DNA of 64,000 nucleotides from an uncultured Clostridia bacterium (GTDB taxonomy: Bacteria; Bacillota; Clostridia; RUG12999). The notes below the pieces were generated by a model that saw only the letters and a list, made by a program, of their open reading frames with translations, was not told the DNA's origin and searched no databases. The stretch lies in NCBI GenBank assembly GCA_934792465.1, contig CAKVOK010000003.1, forward strand, positions 39,627 through 103,626, written 5' to 3'. The translations under genes were made by a program, and so were the position numbers. Positions 55,224-63,926 of this stretch are shown here, one piece after another (position 1 is the first letter of the stretch; every line of letters starts with the position of its first letter).

Positions 55224-58200
55224 ATGAAAATTAAAAAGCTTTTGGCATTTTTGATGTCGGCGGTTATGCTTATGGCGCAAATTCCGGTACTGGCGGAAGA
55301 TGAGGCAAATGCCTTTACCGTTATATCAACAACGCCTGCGGACGGAACGACGGGTGTATCACCGGCAGACTTGCAGGTTGATATTACGTTTTCCGATGCG
55401 GTGGATACGAGTACGTTAATACAGGGAAATATATCGGTATCGGGAAATGCATACGGCGCATTTGTTTCAACCGGTGAAAAAACGGCAACGGTATACCTTA
55501 ACAGAATGAATATATCCTTAGGTACAAAATATACAATAAAACTCAAATCGGGTATAAAGTCGGCGGACGGCAGAGAGCTTACCGAATATTCATTCAGCTT
55601 TACAACAATGAAAGATGTACCGAACTATCGTCAGATTACAAACGGAGATTTTTCGGATTCGAAAAACCATTACGGCTTGGATGCCGAGGCATGGAACAAT
55701 ATAAGTATAATAGACGACGGCGGCAATAATGTGCTGAAGTTTACCCCGGGCTGGTCGCAAGCGTCGGTAAGACAGCGTGTATATGTAAAACCGGGAAAAA
55801 CTTATACGGCGAGAGCAAGGGTTAAATCGGATACGGCTCAGGAAATATGGCTCGCTATGGACTGGATTGTTCCGGGGAATGCCCAGGATTATTACTGGTC
55901 ACCCCGCGAAACAGTACCGGCAGGGCAGTGGACGGAGCTGAAATACAGCTGGACAATTCCGGAAAACGTTGACCAAAACGTAAGAACAATTAAGCAGTGG
56001 ATTGCGGCAGAAAATGCGGGCGAAACGATTTATGTTGACGATTGGCAGTTCTTTGAAGAGGGAAACGATGTTGAAGCTCCGACAATAGGCGGCGGCGGTT
56101 CAAGCGGATTTACTGCGGTAAGTGAAACGGAAGACAATGTGGCAAAACTCAAGGCTTTCGGCATTTTGCCGGCAAACGCACAGCCGGCAGGCATAATAAG
56201 CCGTATCGACCTTGCAAAAATCCTGCTTAATCTTGTAGGGCTTAAGGCTGTTCCCATAGCGTCGGAACCGATTAAATTTGTTGATATTGACAAAGATGAT
56301 GTAGATACGGTTTCTGCCGTTTATCTGACAGACCTCATGAAAGGCTGCAGCGATACGGAATTTGAACCGTATGAATCGGTAACGGGCGACCAGGCGGTAA
56401 AAACGGTTTTAACCGTTATGGGATGGGCACCCGTTGCGGCGGAACGCGGAGGATATCCGAACGGATACAGGCAGCTTGCGGCAGAACTCGGTTTGCTGAA
56501 AACGGAAATAAATCTTGAGGGCACAATTAACTATGAAAAATTCGCATCAATAGTAAACGAAGCTTTAACGGCTGAAATGCTCTCAACAAAGCAATATACG
56601 AGAATACCCGATGAATATGACCTTGTTAAGGGCGGTACGCTCATGGATACCTACTTCAAATATGAAAAGGGTATCGGCATTATTGAGGCAACGAAAAACA
56701 GCTCAAGCAGCAGACTGAACACAAACGAAATCATAATCGGCGGAGAAACTTATAAGTGCGATGCGGATTTGACGGATTACCTCGGATATAAGGCTGAATT
56801 TTATTACGATACGGAATCCGATAACGATAAACCGAAAATTCTGTATATCTGCAAATTGGCGGAAAGCAATCAGATTGTTGAATTTTCAACATTCGACAGC
56901 TACGTAAGCTATAAGGACGGTACATATAAGGTAACGGACGGCGAAAATGACAAGAGCAAGCAATATCGTTTGAACAAGGATAAGAAATTAATAGTAAACG
57001 GTCAGTATAAGGATTCGTTTATGGATGTTGAGGAAAGCTTTGTTCCTACATACGGTTCGGTTAAGCTCATAGACAGCGGAAACGGTTATTCAACGGTTGC
57101 GATTACGGATATTCGGACGATTTTGGTAAGCGCTGTGGACACCAAGGAAAAAATAATCTATGATGTAAAAGGCAAAACTCCCGTTGATTTATCCGACTGT
57201 GAAGACCTTGAAATAAAAGATATTGAAGATGGAACGTACGATATAGGAGATATTGAGAAATTCGCTGTTCTTTCGGTTATAAAAAGCGAAAACGGCAAAA
57301 GGGCAAAAATATATCTTTCAACCGATAGCGTGACAGGTACGCTGAACGGATATGAAGATAACATAAATTCTTATTTCGTTATCGTGGGTGATAATTATTA
57401 CGGTCCGAACGTAAGACAGAGTATAAAAACAGTCAACGGAGCATTCACCGAAAGTGATTTCACATCGGGAATGAACGGAACGTTTTATAAGGATTACCGC
57501 GGCAATGTTGCGGCAATTACAAGCGGAACGGCATCCGGCGGAGTTGGGTATCTTGTAAATGCGGCTTTAAACAGCAGCACTATGGAGGGTACGCTGGAAA
57601 TTAAATTATTTGACGTCAGCAACAAGATGCTGAATTTGGAATGTGCCGACAGCTTAAGGATAGACGGAATGTCGATAAAACGTCCGAGCCAAGGTCTTGA
57701 AATGCTCTGCAACGGAACGAGCAGCGTTGTTTCGCAGCTTATACGCTATAAAACAGACGGCAGCGGAAAGGTAAATTACATTGATACGGCATACAACAAA
57801 CTTCCGAACTGTACTGATTACAGAGCGGTTGCTCCGTCAGAAAGAGAAACGGCGGACAGTTTCAGAGTAACGTATTCGTCTATATTGCCTCCGAATTCCA
57901 CAGGCAGCCCCGAATCTATAAACTTCAATGCAAATTCGAGAAACTTCAACGGCAAGGCGCAGCTTTCCATGAAGCCTACAATCTTTATTGTACCGCTGAA
58001 TGCCAAAGACAGTGACGATGTAAGGTTCAGAGTGACGGAAGACTATTGGGATTTCGGTGAAAACTACAACATAGTTGCGGAAACCTATCAGGTTTCGGGA
58101 AATACTTTGATTACGGATTATGTGGTTGCATATCTTAACGATGACCAGTATAACACGGGACATCTTTCCGGTGTTAAATACGGCATTGTAAATAAGATAA

Positions 58201-58727
58201 CGCAGGTAATGGGCAACAGAGAAACACCGGTAAGCAAGGTTGAGCTTCTTGACGGCACAATACTTTATGCGGAAAACTTAAGCGACCTCGACGGTGCGTC
58301 GGCGGGTGACGTTATTTCGTATGATGTTGACCATGAAAATTATATAGTGGAATCGGAAGTAAGCGGCTCAAAGCAGTATGCAAAGGTTGTATTTGACGCG
58401 TCAAGAAAAACGATGCTGAGAGATAATCCGCTCGGCGGTTTCAATGACTGGAACAGAATTTACTACGCAAATGTTTACGAACGTCAGGGTTCTGAGGTAA
58501 GATTGGTATCTCCTGCGGTTGACCTTGCAAGTATAAGGGATATGCATGAAACGGATATAGTAAGCTTAAGCAATGCGAAAATTTATATGTACAATTCCGA
58601 AACAAATAAGGTTAAAGCAAGCAACACAAGTGCAATTATGGATTATCTGAGTGCCGGAAACGATTGCACAAAGATACTTATAATATCGAGAGAATCGGTA
58701 GCAAATACGGCATTGATAATTAAGTAA
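55224..58727 (+). CDS. Surface protein: Ig-like, CBM-like, degenerate SLH region, large C-terminal beta region
   Basis: Start at ATG 55224 after AGGAGAAG (signal peptide MKIKKLLAFLMSAVMLMAQ). Residues 33-130 form a Big_5-like domain (STTPADGTTGVSPADL). Residues 135-285 are a CBM-like domain (ITNGDFSDSKNHYGL, ending YVDDWQFFEEG) similar to that of the gene upstream. Residues 300-460 resemble three degenerate SLH repeats (LKAFGILPANAQPAGIISR, MKGCSDTEFEPYESVTGDQA, ELGLLKTEINLEGTINYEK) lacking the usual TRAE motif. The remaining 700 residues are beta-rich without a recognised family. This layout is common in uncharacterised clostridial S-layer-type proteins, so a structural surface role is my inference. 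Confidence 0.7.
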   Translation: MKIKKLLAFLMSAVMLMAQIPVLAEDEANAFTVISTTPADGTTGVSPADLQVDITFSDAVDTSTLIQGNISVSGNAYGAFVSTGEKTATVYLNRMNISLGTKYTIKLKSGIKSADGRELTEYSFSFTTMKDVPNYRQITNGDFSDSKNHYGLDAEAWNNISIIDDGGNNVLKFTPGWSQASVRQRVYVKPGKTYTARARVKSDTAQEIWLAMDWIVPGNAQDYYWSPRETVPAGQWTELKYSWTIPENVDQNVRTIKQWIAAENAGETIYVDDWQFFEEGNDVEAPTIGGGGSSGFTAVSETEDNVAKLKAFGILPANAQPAGIISRIDLAKILLNLVGLKAVPIASEPIKFVDIDKDDVDTVSAVYLTDLMKGCSDTEFEPYESVTGDQAVKTVLTVMGWAPVAAERGGYPNGYRQLAAELGLLKTEINLEGTINYEKFASIVNEALTAEMLSTKQYTRIPDEYDLVKGGTLMDTYFKYEKGIGIIEATKNSSSSRLNTNEIIIGGETYKCDADLTDYLGYKAEFYYDTESDNDKPKILYICKLAESNQIVEFSTFDSYVSYKDGTYKVTDGENDKSKQYRLNKDKKLIVNGQYKDSFMDVEESFVPTYGSVKLIDSGNGYSTVAITDIRTILVSAVDTKEKIIYDVKGKTPVDLSDCEDLEIKDIEDGTYDIGDIEKFAVLSVIKSENGKRAKIYLSTDSVTGTLNGYEDNINSYFVIVGDNYYGPNVRQSIKTVNGAFTESDFTSGMNGTFYKDYRGNVAAITSGTASGGVGYLVNAALNSSTMEGTLEIKLFDVSNKMLNLECADSLRIDGMSIKRPSQGLEMLCNGTSSVVSQLIRYKTDGSGKVNYIDTAYNKLPNCTDYRAVAPSERETADSFRVTYSSILPPNSTGSPESINFNANSRNFNGKAQLSMKPTIFIVPLNAKDSDDVRFRVTEDYWDFGENYNIVAETYQVSGNTLITDYVVAYLNDDQYNTGHLSGVKYGIVNKITQVMGNRETPVSKVELLDGTILYAENLSDLDGASAGDVISYDVDHENYIVESEVSGSKQYAKVVFDASRKTMLRDNPLGGFNDWNRIYYANVYERQGSEVRLVSPAVDLASIRDMHETDIVSLSNAKIYMYNSETNKVKASNTSAIMDYLSAGNDCTKILIISRESVANTALIIK

Positions 58728-58743
58728 TTTTAAAGGGAAACAG

Positions 58744-58773
58744 CGGCGTGCCGAAAGATTTATCGGCACGCCG
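58744..58773. other. Strong GC hairpin in the gap before the phosphorylase gene
   Basis: CGGCGTGCCGA (58744-58754) pairs perfectly with TCGGCACGCCG (58763-58773) around an 8-base loop, with no T-run after it. More likely an mRNA-stabilising or attenuating hairpin than a full terminator. Confidence 0.6.
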
Positions 58774-58802
58774 ACCGGTACGGGGAAAAGAAAAGAGGAA
58801 AA

Positions 58803-59984
58803 ATGAGCAGAGAATATTTTGAAAACAGAATTAAAGAAGTGACCGAAAATCACAAAAAGGTTATTTCAAGAAAAAATACGGCAAAATTCAGTATAAACGG
58901 TGTGTTCAACCGCTACAAATATCCGGCGCTTATGCGTGAGGATATTCCGCTGAACTGGAGATTTGATTATTCGTATGAGAGAAATCCCAAATTTTTGGAG
59001 CGTATCCGCGTAAATGCCATAATGAATGCAGGTGCGATTTATCTTAACGGTAAATATGTTTTGGTTGCGCGTGTTGAGGGCAACGACAGAAAATCATATT
59101 TTGCGGTTGCCGAAAGCGAAAACGGTGTTGACGGATTTAAATTTCGCAAAAAGCCGATTGTTTTGCCGAAAGCGGCGGAGATTGATACAAACGTATACGA
59201 TATGCGTCTGACCCGACATGAGGACGGCTGGATTTACGGCTTGTTCTGCAGCGAAAGAAAAGACAAGTCGGTAGACGATACATCTTCCGCTGTTGCAAAG
59301 TGCGGAATTGTAAGAACAAAGGATTTGGACAATTGGGAAAGACTTCCGGATTTGATTTCTCCCAGTCAGCAGAGAAACGTTGCACTTCATCCGGAATTTG
59401 TCGGCGGCAAATATTTGCTTTATACAAGACCGTCGGACGGATTTATAGATGTCGGCAGCGGCGGCGGAATAGGTGCTGCGTTTGTGGACAGCATGGAAAA
59501 TGCCGAAATAAAAGAGGAAAAAATCATTGATGCAAGGGTTTACCATACGGTAAAGGAAGTTAAAAACGGTGCCGGAGCACCGCCTATAAAGACAAAAAAG
59601 GGCTGGCTGCACGTGGCTCACGGCGTAAGAAACAATGCCGCAGGACTGAGATATGTGCTTTATTGCTTTATGACGGCTCTCGACGACCCAACAAAGGTTA
59701 TACATCAACCGGCAGGATATTTCCTCGCACCAAAAGGTGCCGAGCGAAACGGCGACGTTTCCGGCTGTATCTTTTCAAACGGTGTAATAGTAGACCCGAA
59801 CGGCAATATGTTTGTTTACTATGCATCGTCCGATACAAGACTTCAGGTTGTTTCGACCACTGTTGACAAAATGGTGGACTACTGCATGAATACTCCGGAG
59901 GACGGACTTACAACGCATACAAGTGTTGAAAACATTTGCAATTTGATTGATGCAAACAAAGATTATTATAAAGAGGATAAATAA
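58803..59984 (+). CDS. GH130 glycoside phosphorylase, probable 4-O-beta-D-mannosyl-D-glucose phosphorylase
   Basis: Cytoplasmic (no signal peptide), 393 residues. GH130 features: VNAIMNAGAIYLNGKYVLVA, then ARVEGNDRKSYFAVAESENG, EIDTNVYDMRLTRHEDGWIY, QQRNVALHPEFVGGKYLLYT, and RPSDGFIDVGSGGGIG. Near the end are KTKKGWLHVAHGVR, AGLRYVLY and YASSDTRL. From memory this pattern is that of the GH130 subfamily of Ruminococcus mannosylglucose phosphorylases, which convert mannosyl-glucose and phosphate to mannose-1-phosphate and glucose in beta-mannan use. The typical partner, cellobiose 2-epimerase, is not in the window. Its ribosome site AGAGGA is unusually close (about 4 bases) to the ATG. The HAD gene follows after 2 bases. 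Confidence 0.87.
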   Translation: MSREYFENRIKEVTENHKKVISRKNTAKFSINGVFNRYKYPALMREDIPLNWRFDYSYERNPKFLERIRVNAIMNAGAIYLNGKYVLVARVEGNDRKSYFAVAESENGVDGFKFRKKPIVLPKAAEIDTNVYDMRLTRHEDGWIYGLFCSERKDKSVDDTSSAVAKCGIVRTKDLDNWERLPDLISPSQQRNVALHPEFVGGKYLLYTRPSDGFIDVGSGGGIGAAFVDSMENAEIKEEKIIDARVYHTVKEVKNGAGAPPIKTKKGWLHVAHGVRNNAAGLRYVLYCFMTALDDPTKVIHQPAGYFLAPKGAERNGDVSGCIFSNGVIVDPNGNMFVYYASSDTRLQVVSTTVDKMVDYCMNTPEDGLTTHTSVENICNLIDANKDYYKEDK

Positions 59985-59986
59985 AA

Positions 59987-60946
59987 ATGTTAAAAGCACA
60001 CGATACAAATTCGGAAATAATAATGAATCACTTTGAGGATATGGAAATCGGCTATGCTTTTCACGATATAGACGGAACACATTCTTTAATCCGTGAATGG
60101 CCGCCCGTTATGAGCATTTGTCTTTATGATGTTATTAAAAACGGCCTTCCCGAAGACTTTGACAGCAGGGAAAACGAAAAAAGACTTATTGAACAATGCG
60201 GAACGGAGGTTTTGCCGGAAACTGACAGATTTTGCGTTGAGTCCGCAGGTTTATCGGCACTTACCCAAATGGAATGGGCGATAAGGCGCGCAGTTGAAGA
60301 AGGCACTGTTAAAATAAGCTGTGATATGAATACAAATTCGGAAATCATAAAACGAATCTGGAACGGTGAGGAAATTTTTGACGAGTTTGAAGAAACTGAC
60401 GAAATGCGGGAAATGCTTGCCGAAAAAACACCCGGATTGTTTAAACTGTATGAGGCTGTACTCAACGGATACTGCCGTGATAAAAACCTTAAAAAAGCAA
60501 AAGAAAATCCGAAAGATTTTCTCGTTCCGGGGTCTATGGAATTTATGAGGTTTTTAAATGAACATGGAGTTAAGAACTATTTTGTAACCGGCGCCGTGGT
60601 AGAAAAGGGTATGGGAATGCATGAGGAAGTCGAAGCACTTGGATATAAAATAGGCAAAAACGAGCTTGTAGAGGATATTCTCGGTTCAACATGGACTGAA
60701 AAGATGCCCAAGGAAACGGTTATGAAGAAACTTTGTGAAGATTTAAAGCTTGACGGTAAAAATATTCTCGTGGTGGGAGACGGCAGAGCCGAAATTTTTT
60801 CGGGTGTCGGGATGGGTGCTCTTGTTATCAGCCGTCTGCCAAAATCGGCGAAATATCAAAGAAAGCTGCATAAAAAACTTGGCACAAACATAATTGTAGA
60901 AAATTATATGAATAAAGATTTATATAAAATTTTTTTATATGCCTGA
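59987..60946 (+). CDS. HAD-superfamily phosphatase
   Basis: Motif I is FHDIDGTHSLIR near residue 26 (the DxDGT nucleophile). Motif II is YFVTGAVVEKG (Thr near 204). The third-motif Lys is probably in WTEKMPKE or TVMKK, and motif IV is LVVGDGRAEIFSGVGMGALV (GDGxxE near 263). A large helical cap lies between motifs I and II. It starts 2 bases after the phosphorylase stop, with its ribosome site (AGAGGA) inside that gene, so it is translationally coupled. The phosphorylase makes a sugar-1-phosphate, so dephosphorylation or transfer on a hexose phosphate is an attractive but unproven role. Confidence 0.82.
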   Translation: MLKAHDTNSEIIMNHFEDMEIGYAFHDIDGTHSLIREWPPVMSICLYDVIKNGLPEDFDSRENEKRLIEQCGTEVLPETDRFCVESAGLSALTQMEWAIRRAVEEGTVKISCDMNTNSEIIKRIWNGEEIFDEFEETDEMREMLAEKTPGLFKLYEAVLNGYCRDKNLKKAKENPKDFLVPGSMEFMRFLNEHGVKNYFVTGAVVEKGMGMHEEVEALGYKIGKNELVEDILGSTWTEKMPKETVMKKLCEDLKLDGKNILVVGDGRAEIFSGVGMGALVISRLPKSAKYQRKLHKKLGTNIIVENYMNKDLYKIFLYA

Positions 60947-60994
60947 TAAACAAAAAAGTTAAAAAATATAGTTTGGTCTACATTAACAAAAAAT

Positions 60995-61052
60995 CCATGT
61001 ATCACATGGGTTTCAGACTGTCGGGAAGGGGCTGTTATTTTGCCACAGTCCC
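60995..61052. repeat. Small inverted repeats, possible MITE or IS-end scar
   Basis: CCATGT/ACATGG (60995-61009) is followed by GGGGCTGT (61028-61035) and ACAGTCCC (61045-61052) around TATTTTGCC. The second pair resembles back-to-back ends of an insertion element. No gene is seen in 60947-61271. Confidence 0.35.
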
Positions 61053-61120
61053 TAAATCTTAAAAGTAAAATATTTACAAAAATCACCGCAATAACTAAGT
61101 CAGAAGTATATCAAAAAGAC

Positions 61121-61149
61121 GAAAAACCGCCTAAAACAGACGGTTTTTC
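61121..61149. terminator. Bidirectional terminator between convergent genes
   Basis: GAAAAACCG (61121-61129) and CGGTTTTTC (61141-61149) pair, with most of the inner bases also matching. It serves the HAD gene on one side and the SDR gene on the other. Confidence 0.8.
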
Positions 61150-61271
61150 GTTGTATCAACAATTGAGTTGAATTATGTCTTTGCACGCTGTATTTAATAC
61201 AATTCGGCAAAATTAACATTTTAGCAAAAATAAATACTTTGTTTTAACTTACAACACTGATTTTTATATGG

Positions 61272-62018
61272 CTATTTTATTCCCATTCCGCCATCAACAA
61301 AGATATTCTGTCCTGTAATGTATTTTGCACCGTCGCTGCAAAGAGTTTTTATAATCTCAACACAGTCCTCGGGAGTTCCCCAATAACCCATCGGAACCTT
61401 AGACTTTACCTCATTTGCATATGCGGCATTGCTTAGTGCTGCTGTATTTCTGTCTGTGTATATTACACCGGGAGCAACCGAATTTACGGTTACACCGGTG
61501 TCGGATAGCTGCAAAGCCAGCGACATAGCCATTGATGTAAGTGCGGATTTAGAGGAAGAATAAACAAGCATATCCGCATGCGGCTTCCGTTCCTGGACGC
61601 TGCCAATGGTAATTACTCGTCCATTGCCCTTTTTTACCATGCCGGGAATGTATTTTTGCATTAAAAGCATCGATGCCCTTAAATTACAATTTATTTGCTC
61701 ATCAAACTCATCAAGCGTTATATGCTTCCAATTTTGTCTGTATTGTATTGAGGCATTCAATATCAGAATATCTATGTCAGAAACTTGTTCTCCGATTACT
61801 TCGGCACAATCCGCTTTTCGCAGATCGGCTTTAATAAGAGTGCAGCTGCCGCCATTATCTTCAATTATTTTCTTTGTTTCATGCGCCTTTTCATCATTTC
61901 CGGCATAATTAATAAATATTTTACAACCACATTGCGAAAATGCAATTGACAGAGCTCTTCCTATGCCCCTGCTGCCGCCGGTTATCAGTAATTTTTTGCC
62001 GCTTAAATTTATACTCAC
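61272..62018 (-). CDS. Short-chain dehydrogenase/reductase (SDR)
   Basis: I choose the GTG at 62016-62018 as start because AGGAG (62028-62032) is about 9 bases upstream; the ATG at 62025 directly touches that site. Classical SDR: cofactor motif TGGSRGIGRAL near residue 12, NAS at 86-88, catalytic Ser in TIGSVQE, YSSSKSAL for the Tyr/Lys pair, and PG-VIYTD after it. The C-terminus is IFVDGGMGIK. It is a cytoplasmic NAD(P)-dependent oxidoreductase of sugar, sugar-acid or steroid type; the substrate cannot be told. It is the last gene of a three-gene minus-strand set with a lactonase-like and an RraA-like gene, which fits a sugar-acid pathway. Confidence 0.87.
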   Translation of the reverse strand: MSINLSGKKLLITGGSRGIGRALSIAFSQCGCKIFINYAGNDEKAHETKKIIEDNGGSCTLIKADLRKADCAEVIGEQVSDIDILILNASIQYRQNWKHITLDEFDEQINCNLRASMLLMQKYIPGMVKKGNGRVITIGSVQERKPHADMLVYSSSKSALTSMAMSLALQLSDTGVTVNSVAPGVIYTDRNTAALSNAAYANEVKSKVPMGYWGTPEDCVEIIKTLCSDGAKYITGQNIFVDGGMGIK

Positions 62019-62044
62019 TTTTTTCATCTCCTGTTTTTATATTA

Positions 62045-63019
62045 TTAAATGAATTCGTTCTGTATGTAAGAAGCACACAACGGACTTTCTGCTTCGGCAG
62101 AATATGAAATCTCATAATTGCAATCAAGAACGGTAATTGTATTATCAGCTTCATTGGTACAGATAATATAATTACCTATTATCTCAAAATCTCGTGGAGA
62201 TTTTCCGCCGCACGAAACTATTTTGCATAACTTCAGAGTTTCATCGGCTATCTCAAAGCATGCAATTGAGTCGTGTCCTCGATTCGAGGCATATACTTTG
62301 TTTTTTATGCACTTGATTGCAGCAGCGGTACTTTCCCCGCTGAAACTTTTGGGGAGAGTACCCTGCTCATCAAGAAACGATAAACGGCCGTCCTTATATT
62401 TATACATTGTAACAGTGGAGGAGAGCTCATTTACACAAAATAAATATCTGCCGTCCTCGGAAAAGGTCAAATGTCGCGGTCCGTTCCCGTGTTTTGTGTT
62501 AATTGCACATACAGGGTTAAGTTCTTTATCATATGTTATGATTTTGTCCATACCCAAATCTGTAACCAAAATATATTTATCATCGGGGGAAACGGTGACA
62601 AAATGCGGATGGGCCGATGCCTGCCGATTTGTGTTTATACTGCATCCGTGATGAATAACAAGCTTATCGGGCAAAAGTATTACGCTGCCCGAAGTATAAT
62701 TGGTAACATATATTTTTTCCTCACAGACGCATAAATGGCAACCAACCGCACCTTTTGTGGGAAAAATCATACTTTGATTTTCAAGCTTTCCGTTTTTTGC
62801 AATATCAAATGAAACAACCCCGCTGTCAGTCGAGTTTTTAAACGGTCGGCGAAGAACTGCATAAAGCTTGTTGTTTTTTATAGCTGTATACATAGGTCTG
62901 TCAAGTTCGGTCTTTTCCATAAATTTCAAGATGCCGTTTTTGCAGAATGTGTATCGGTATATTCCGCCGCTTTTGCTGCATGAGGATATGTATATATTAC
63001 AGGGCTGTTTGTGTATCAT
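62045..63019 (-). CDS. Lactonase-family (6-phosphogluconolactonase-like) seven-bladed propeller
   Basis: Start taken at the ATG at 63017-63019 (overlapping the end of the RraA-like gene by 23 bases); the upstream in-frame TTG at 63040 is also possible. The sequence fits the Lactonase (PF10282) family: YISSCSKSGGIYRYTF, MYTAIKNNKLYAVLRRP, AVGCHLCVCEEKIYVTNY, ASAHPHFVTVSPDDKYI, GNGPRHLTFSEDGRYLFCVN and GGKSPRDFEIIGNYIICTNE. These are the blade repeats, with conserved His and Arg near the central cavity. The family hydrolyses sugar lactones such as 6-phosphogluconolactone. Coupled to the SDR gene downstream, it could open a lactone formed by a dehydrogenase such as the SDR or the Gfo/Idh/MocA enzymes. 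Confidence 0.83.
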   Translation of the reverse strand: MIHKQPCNIYISSCSKSGGIYRYTFCKNGILKFMEKTELDRPMYTAIKNNKLYAVLRRPFKNSTDSGVVSFDIAKNGKLENQSMIFPTKGAVGCHLCVCEEKIYVTNYTSGSVILLPDKLVIHHGCSINTNRQASAHPHFVTVSPDDKYILVTDLGMDKIITYDKELNPVCAINTKHGNGPRHLTFSEDGRYLFCVNELSSTVTMYKYKDGRLSFLDEQGTLPKSFSGESTAAAIKCIKNKVYASNRGHDSIACFEIADETLKLCKIVSCGGKSPRDFEIIGNYIICTNEADNTITVLDCNYEISYSAEAESPLCASYIQNEFI

Positions 63020-63899
63020 TCGGATCACCGTTTCTTGCAAGGTTATATTCTTCCGACCAGTCGAGTTCTCTGTATTCCTTGCCCCTATCGTCTGTTTTTA
63101 TAAATTTCATAAGCATATCAAGCATTTCTTCTGTCCATGTATTTCTGTCGATTTGAGCGGTAGTAAATTTATTCTGGGTAATCATTTCAAACCCGAATAT
63201 ATCTTTCACTTGCGTTTTTGCCGCACCGTCAACAACCTCTGCAACCAAGTGACTCGGTATAAACAAAACGCCGCCGCCGGCACCGAAAACAATATCACCC
63301 GGCAATACTATTGCGTTGCCTATTCGTGTGGGAGTATTAAAGCCGGTCATGATAAAATCACGTATGGGTGTCGGGTCGATGCCGCGATAATAAACCTGAA
63401 CGCCATCTACCTTTTTCATCTGTTCAGTGTCGCGTATTCCGCCCCAAATTACGCCGCCTCCCGTTTTTGTTTTCGTTTTAATTGCGGTTGTAAGATTACC
63501 GCCAAGAAATGTACCCTTGTATATTTTATCATACATATCTGCAACAACCACGTCGCCCTCTACGAGAGAATCAATAACCCATTGGTTATAATTTCCTTTG
63601 CGTCCCTCTTGCATTCCGACAGCAAACATTGTGTCGTGAAGATCGGGTCTTGTGGGAGCAAATGTTGCGGTAACGGCTCTCCCTATAAGCTTTCTGCCAT
63701 CATCGTGAAGTGTTTGAAGTCTGCCTTCAAACTGACTTTCGTATCCTTTTACAAAAATGGGTTTCCAAACTTCTTCCAAAGTAAGTCCTCTCAACGCTTT
63801 CAGATATTTATCGGCAACCTTGGGTCTGCCGTCATCAAAGCGTTCTCCGTGCCACTTATCTGTTATTGAAATTATTTCTTCTTTTACGTTAAAATGCAT
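62997..63899 (-). CDS. RraA-family protein (HMG aldolase/regulator-of-RNase-E-like fold)
   Basis: Start at the ATG at 63897-63899 with AAAGGAAAG upstream. The core of the family is visible: GRAVTATFAPTRPDLHD, VIDSLVEGDVVVADMYDK, FLGGNLTTAIKTK, then GGGVIWGGIRDTEQMKK with the characteristic GG-IRD motif near residue 170. PGDIVFGAGGGVLFIPSHL follows near residue 225. At 300 residues it is longer than minimal RraA (about 160), with extra N- and C-terminal parts. Members include 4-hydroxy-4-methyl-2-oxoglutarate aldolases and sugar-acid dehydratase or aldolase relatives. Given its operon mates (lactonase, SDR) a metabolic role on a keto-acid intermediate is more likely than RNase E regulation. 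Confidence 0.83.
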   Translation of the reverse strand: MHFNVKEEIISITDKWHGERFDDGRPKVADKYLKALRGLTLEEVWKPIFVKGYESQFEGRLQTLHDDGRKLIGRAVTATFAPTRPDLHDTMFAVGMQEGRKGNYNQWVIDSLVEGDVVVADMYDKIYKGTFLGGNLTTAIKTKTKTGGGVIWGGIRDTEQMKKVDGVQVYYRGIDPTPIRDFIMTGFNTPTRIGNAIVLPGDIVFGAGGGVLFIPSHLVAEVVDGAAKTQVKDIFGFEMITQNKFTTAQIDRNTWTEEMLDMLMKFIKTDDRGKEYRELDWSEEYNLARNGDPNDTQTAL

Positions 63900-63926
63900 T
63901 TTTTATCTTTCCTTTACTGTGTTATT

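Noticed and set aside
62868..63869. 333-codon open frame on the plus strand
   Set aside because: It is antisense to the lactonase-like and RraA-like genes, which have clear family motifs, and its translation shows no domain.
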